Shown: piece after piece, positions 59,320 to 64,000 of the stretch
Layout of the letters: each line of letters begins with the position of its first letter
Numbering within the stretch: position 1 is the stretch's first letter
NCBI GenBank assembly: GCA_900491605.1
Contig: UESW01004632.1
Coordinates: forward strand, 597,682 to 661,681
Origin: Calamus simplicifolius
Taxonomy: Eukaryota; Streptophyta; Magnoliopsida; Arecales; Arecaceae
Length of the DNA: 64,000 nt
Direction: 5' to 3'
The notes under the pieces: generated by a model
What the model saw: the letters and a program-made list of their open reading frames with translations, nothing else
Told to the model about the DNA's origin: nothing
The model's database searches: none
Position numbers and translations under genes: made by a program

Positions 59320-62300
59320 ATCAATGATCTTACTCCAATACATTAAATTGTTTTCTAAATATAATAAGCATATCATTCTAGAAAAGTTAACAAATGGTGC
59401 AACAGACAGTGAAAAGGCAAATGACCAAAGACTCCACTAAAGAGGGAGAAAGTCTGCAAATTGGACTCCAGCTAGCATCATTACCTGGCAAAACAGCAAG
59501 ATATGGTCTGATAGATGGTAATAATGTCAAATACTAGTTAATGGAGTGCTATACCAAAAGCGCAACTGCCTGATAGTTAATTAATATATGTAATTATAAG
59601 TTTAAACAGATTATGATGCTAGAAATTTCAGAAGAGAACGAAAAATTGCATCCGGAGTTGCCCATTCAAGAACCATGAATCTGATATTTCTCTTGAAACA
59701 AACAACTGGGTTCATGCTCTATGAACCATGTAGTTTTAGCATCATGCTTGATTAAAATGGCAGCACCTTACCACTTGTGTGGATTTCTGTGTCACTATCT
59801 GAAATGAAGCAAATAAATAAATAATGTTCTACCAAGTTCCCATCTGAAGTGTAACTGAATGAAATTCACAAAGATCTGATATGCAGCTTTTTTGTTGGGA
59901 AAATTATACTAAGGATATAAGGTAAAGAAAATTCACCAGATGCAGTTGATGGCTTAGAGATAAAAATTATGCTCATAATATCTGTCCTAAGTTCATTTCC
60001 AAATCCCTAAATATGTTTCGGATAATTACTGCTCATATATATCTTTATTATCAAGTAGAGACCTAAATATTCATTTTTTCTTCCTGGGTTAGTTAAGACT
60101 AAAAAGCCAGATAAAGAGGCCGCCCCCTAGACTACTCTGAACACAGGGCTCTATATTGCCAACCAGTAGGCTCAACCTAAATTTCACTAGACAACAGAAT
60201 TCCACTGCAGTAGCACAAAAAATCTATAGTAACTCAAAGGAACTGAAACTATGCCGAAGAACTGAAACTATGCCCTTGTCTAGACAACAGAAAGATGCCC
60301 ATTGCTAGGACTAAGACCCAACCATGCGGAGATATAATTTCAACGATATAAAGGAAGATGATCATGGAAGAAATGAGAATGTTGAAGTAAACTTTGTAAA
60401 AACTAAGAATGATAAGTGAGGTAAAACTAAGAATGATAAGTGACAAGGAAACGGGGGACAACAGCTATTATGAAGAAAGTGATGAAAAATAATTCAAATA
60501 ACATGAACATAAGAATGAGAATCTAAGGAAGACCTCATATAGGAGAGGAGCTTGAACTTTGCATTAAAAGTGTCTAAAAAGAACAGTGGAAGACATAAGC
60601 AGATGTGGATGAAAGTCATTAGGGCAAGCTTGAAGTAATATCCAAGCACACATATAATAGGAATATCTGTCAAAAAAGCACTTAAAAGTTGGGCCTAAAT
60701 AACTGGCTTTACATTATGGTAATTCCCTTTTCAAGGAGAAGTTAGACACAAGGTTTGACACTTTGACCTGTTGTCATTAAGACAATGAAAAACAAAGAAC
60801 AAGGCCCTAGCCAAAGACTAGGGAAAGCAAACAGGGAGACGAAAAATAGAAGACAAACCCCACATGCGCAAAACAGACTAGCAATCCAAGACCCATAATT
60901 CTGAAAACACCAAGCAGAACAGCAAGGAAACAAGGACCTTGAAAGCTTTCTGACGGCTAACAATACCTCACCGAGCTAGAGTCTGAGATCACTGCTCTTT
61001 GGTCGACCTCAGTGGTCAGCCAAACAAACCCCAACTGCTTATCTCCCAACTCCACCAAGATCAAGAGGCTCCCTCTATTCTCCTTCAGAATCGTGCTGCT
61101 CCATCCAACAAGTGACAATACCTCCTACTGTGTTTGATGAAAGATCAATAAGATCGGGTCTGCTCGCACACCATCCCATGCTTCTCTTCTTTGAAGTCCC
61201 AACAAACTTCAAAATTCAAACTTCCACTCCCAGACAGACCCACTAAACATCAATGGCCCTCATACATAGACACCCTTAGTGGAACAAAATGCAACCTCCA
61301 CCTTCTGCAAGTAAAGAACACCAACAACTTTAACAAAAAAGTACCTGACTCAACTAGCCTCCCAGACAAGCAATGAAACCCTCCCTGCGCACCAACACAA
61401 GCTGCACCCACCAATCTTAGACCAGGAAACAACCAACACAAAGACAATAAAACTTAAAAGACTACTCATAGAAGACTACCAAAGAACTAATGCACTCTGA
61501 TACGCAAAGCCCTGAAACTCAAGTTGAAGCCTTCACAAGATGCAATGAATGCATGGCTGTTTTGCGCTCACAGATCTCAATCAGGGCTTTTTCCTTCTTC
61601 CATTCCACATAGCTTCACAAGCATAGTTTCAGCACATTCATCGGAGATTAACAGGCCACTTTCTTACTTGCTAAGGTAGCCTATAAGCAGCTCATTGTCA
61701 GAGGATACCTGAGTCTTCTTCTTCTTCTGTTCTCGAAAGCCTTGAACTACTTCTATGGTAGAACCACTTCACTTTGAGGTGTGCACTATGTTTCACTGAA
61801 GACACCTAGGGTTTGCACGTCATATTGCCTTTTCTCCTTGAGTCACCACAGTTGGGGTGGCTGTGATAGGGTTGCCCATTCAGACCATCAAATTGGGGCC
61901 TGAATCCACCATCAGTGCCTGTGATAGTAAGGGTGATGTTTTCATGATTGAGGATAGTATATAACTTGATAAAGTTTACATGAAATTCAGTAGGTTCATT
62001 TGGATACTAATGGTTAGCTGTATCAATGTGTGGTTTCTCAAAACCCCATGGAACCACCCCAAACTTCTGGGCTTACTGCCTACAAGAACAGGCTCTGCAC
62101 TACAGGTGGAAATTAAAAGGCTGTGAAGCAAGCATCATTCCTTCAAACATCAAAGCCCTGATTATTCATGCATCTTCCTGCTGACAACACTACCTACTAT
62201 TAACTTACAAATCTGAAGAGTTATAAGGAATAAAAATTAATATTCTTGTACAAAAGTGGCATTTCATGCTTAGCATTCCACAATCTAATCCTAGGATTTG

Positions 62301-62757
62301 GTACAGCTTCCTTCAGCTCCAGATTCAGACATAATGAGAGTCAAATCAAAGAAACTGTCTAAGAATAAACATTTTTCAGATTATACTGAAGTATGTGTCA
62401 TAATGCATATACTAGAAAAATAATTATATGATAATTAATGCCAAAGCTAGCCAAGATGAACAAATCTGCAGTAACAAGCAGATGTAAATATTTTATCAAC
62501 ATGAAATAAAGGTCTGCCATTCGTCCACAACCACCATACTCAACATGCATCTAAGAAATTAAGAACTAGATGGAAAACAAGAAGCAACCTTTCTCTATAG
62601 AAAAGACTTGACCATGGTGGCTATGGTCAACTAAGAGGAATGCTCGGTTAACCAAAAACTGAAATTGGAGCAATTTTTGTAGAGCAAGGATCCCTTGCTA
62701 CAAAATAACATTGTGTAAAGCTTCAAGGAAGCTAATAAATGGAAATTAAAGTTAAGA
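59320..62757. other. Intergenic, no gene recognised
   Basis: About 3.4 kb with only chance frames. A short direct repeat (AACTGAAACTATGCC) occurs near 60241 and 60260. It probably contains the 3' UTR of the minus-strand NicO gene at its right end. Confidence 0.5.
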
Positions 62758-63572
62758 TCAATACAGGCTAAAACCAAAGAACTGGCTAATAAGAATGGCA
62801 AGTCCCATGGATATGGCTACAAGAGAAGCGACCAACGTCAGTTTCTCTGTGATCCTAGGAACCCTTTCTTTCAATGCCTGAGTACATGAACCGATAAAAA
62901 CTGTGTAACTTCCATTGCAAACACGGTTCCAACAAGAAACATACCCAAGAAAGCAGCACCAGCCAAGCGAGAAGGAAGAGCAAGTGCCGGCAAGACCATC
63001 ATGAGTGCATCTGGCTGCAGTCCATGCACAATGCCAGTGGCAAAAGTTGCAAATCCAATTTTTTTCCTCCCACTAATTCCAACATCTAAGGGCTCAATGA
63101 TACTAACATCGCACTCCCCATTATCTAGAGCAACGCATGGGGTGGGCACCTCTGAAACCTCCCTGATTCCAATGGTGCCAATAGCTAGCAGAGTTAAACC
63201 CACAACTCTAGTCCCCCATGTTCGGATGACCTCAATGTGTAGACGATCCTTGAGCATAAGAAACAGCAAACCAAATATTACTTGGCCAGCATCATGGCCA
63301 CAGCCCCAAAGAGCCCCTACTATAGCACTCTCAATTCTTGATCGACCAATGGATAAGGGAGCCAAGGCAGCAAGATGATCAGGGCCTGACAGTGTGTGCA
63401 GGCAACCAGCAAAAAAACCAGTCCATGCACTGCTTAGCAACTCGCTTCTAATGAGTCTTCCACTTGTTTTGGCAGCAGACTGTATTGTTGCATAAGCTGG
63501 AGATGCCATAATTGGTTGGATTATTGTCACCATAAATGCCAATAATAGAATGTAAACTGCAGCAGAAGCAAC
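62758..63572 (-). CDS. NicO-family nickel/cobalt transporter-like, terminal exon, 1-nt frameshift
   Basis: The exon starts after a TATTTCAG acceptor on the minus strand (GTT at 63572, phase 0). It encodes hydrophobic segments and the NicO signatures HTLSGPDHLAAL, GCGHDAGQ and GIVHGLQPDAL, a pattern seen in the chloroplast-targeted plant proteins of this family (Arabidopsis At2g16800 and At4g35080 type). Those proteins are thought to be plastid membrane metal transporters; the ion is unproven. After GTVFAM the open frame changes to an unrelated tail and stops at 62871. One base out of frame the sequence continues with the expected ending, LKERVPRITEKL then a hydrophobic helix and FFGFSLY, stopping at 62758-62760. 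A GG where GGG is expected (about 62912 on the plus strand) explains this. It is either a real frameshift or a base-calling error. Upstream exons with the transit peptide lie outside the window. Confidence 0.88.
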
Positions 63573-64000
63573 CTGAAATATCATAAAATGAGGAATTTAT
63601 GCCAGAATTATCATCAAGACCTATGAAGATCAAAGCAGCCATGATCATCATAAAAGTTGGTCAGCACAATTATAAATGAGAAAGATCAAAAAAAATTTAA
63701 TTGAACTGATACATGGCAGGATGTCTGATTTTTGAAGCTTTTTGAAGCAGAACGGTCATGCAAGTGGCAAGCAGAAGACAGTTGCAGGGTAAAACAGATA
63801 ACAATATACGCAATTTTAACATCCATAACATCTTTCAAATAGTTATATTTTTTTTTGAAAAAGCCATCATGATGACCAGTAAAGTTAGTTAAGCTCATCT
63901 GTAAATTATGATACCAACCAAACAATTGGAAGGAAAAACCTTACAAAACACCCACACACCCACCCCCCACCAAAAAAAAAATTTTGTCAACGTTAGTAGT
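63573..64000 (-). other. Intron of the NicO-like gene
   Basis: AT-rich sequence upstream (on the minus strand) of the terminal exon. No further exon is recognised before the window edge. A C/A-rich low-complexity patch lies at about 63945-63980. Confidence 0.6.

Overview
The window is nuclear DNA of a flowering plant. Introns are long and GT-AG, non-coding DNA is AT-rich, and there are plant copia, RTE and L1 retroelements, Tourist-type MITEs and plant-specific genes. Gene structure and repeats fit a non-grass monocot such as a palm; that placement is inference, since no single marker proves it.

Layout. 1-1113 looks like the 3' end of an LTR retroelement with a dyad-bearing minisatellite. 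5099-6008 is a broken BOI-like RING E3 ligase gene whose tail is partly repeated downstream. 7757-9347 is a nest of Tourist/Harbinger-type MITEs, resolvable to the base by 3-bp target duplications, ending about 260 bp before the start codon of the main gene. 9611-25671 (+) is a complete ten-exon gene for FREE1/FYVE1, a plant ESCRT component; all splice sites can be placed and give 601 codons. Its 6.9-kb first intron carries a 5'-truncated RTE LINE with a 14-bp target duplication.

About 0.8 kb past FREE1 lies the most unusual structure, a giant foldback at about 26440-30895. Two arms of roughly 1.8 kb each carry a 22-bp/91-bp higher-order tandem array and a captured fragment of an AE7-like (MIP18 family) gene, separated by an unexplained loop of about 0.8 kb. 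34014-34990 is an L1-type LINE remnant. 37017-37805 holds small GC-rich inverted-repeat elements. 39586-39721 is a SINE-like miniature of an RTE LINE with its own target duplication. 40309-49995 is a decayed Ty1/copia element with two LTRs of about 2.1-2.2 kb. 50312-51217 is a second Tourist-type MITE nest. 52818-55304 (+) is a complete five-exon GDSL esterase/lipase gene of the EXL type, and 56281-59319 (-) is a nearly full-length but decayed RTE LINE. 62758-63572 (-) is the terminal exon of a chloroplast-type NicO nickel/cobalt transporter-like gene with a 1-nt disruption near its 3' end; its upstream exons lie beyond the window.

The genes do not form a pathway. FREE1 acts in endosomal sorting, the GDSL protein is a predicted secreted hydrolase, and the NicO protein is a predicted plastid membrane transporter. 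The rest is mostly a record of transposon activity.
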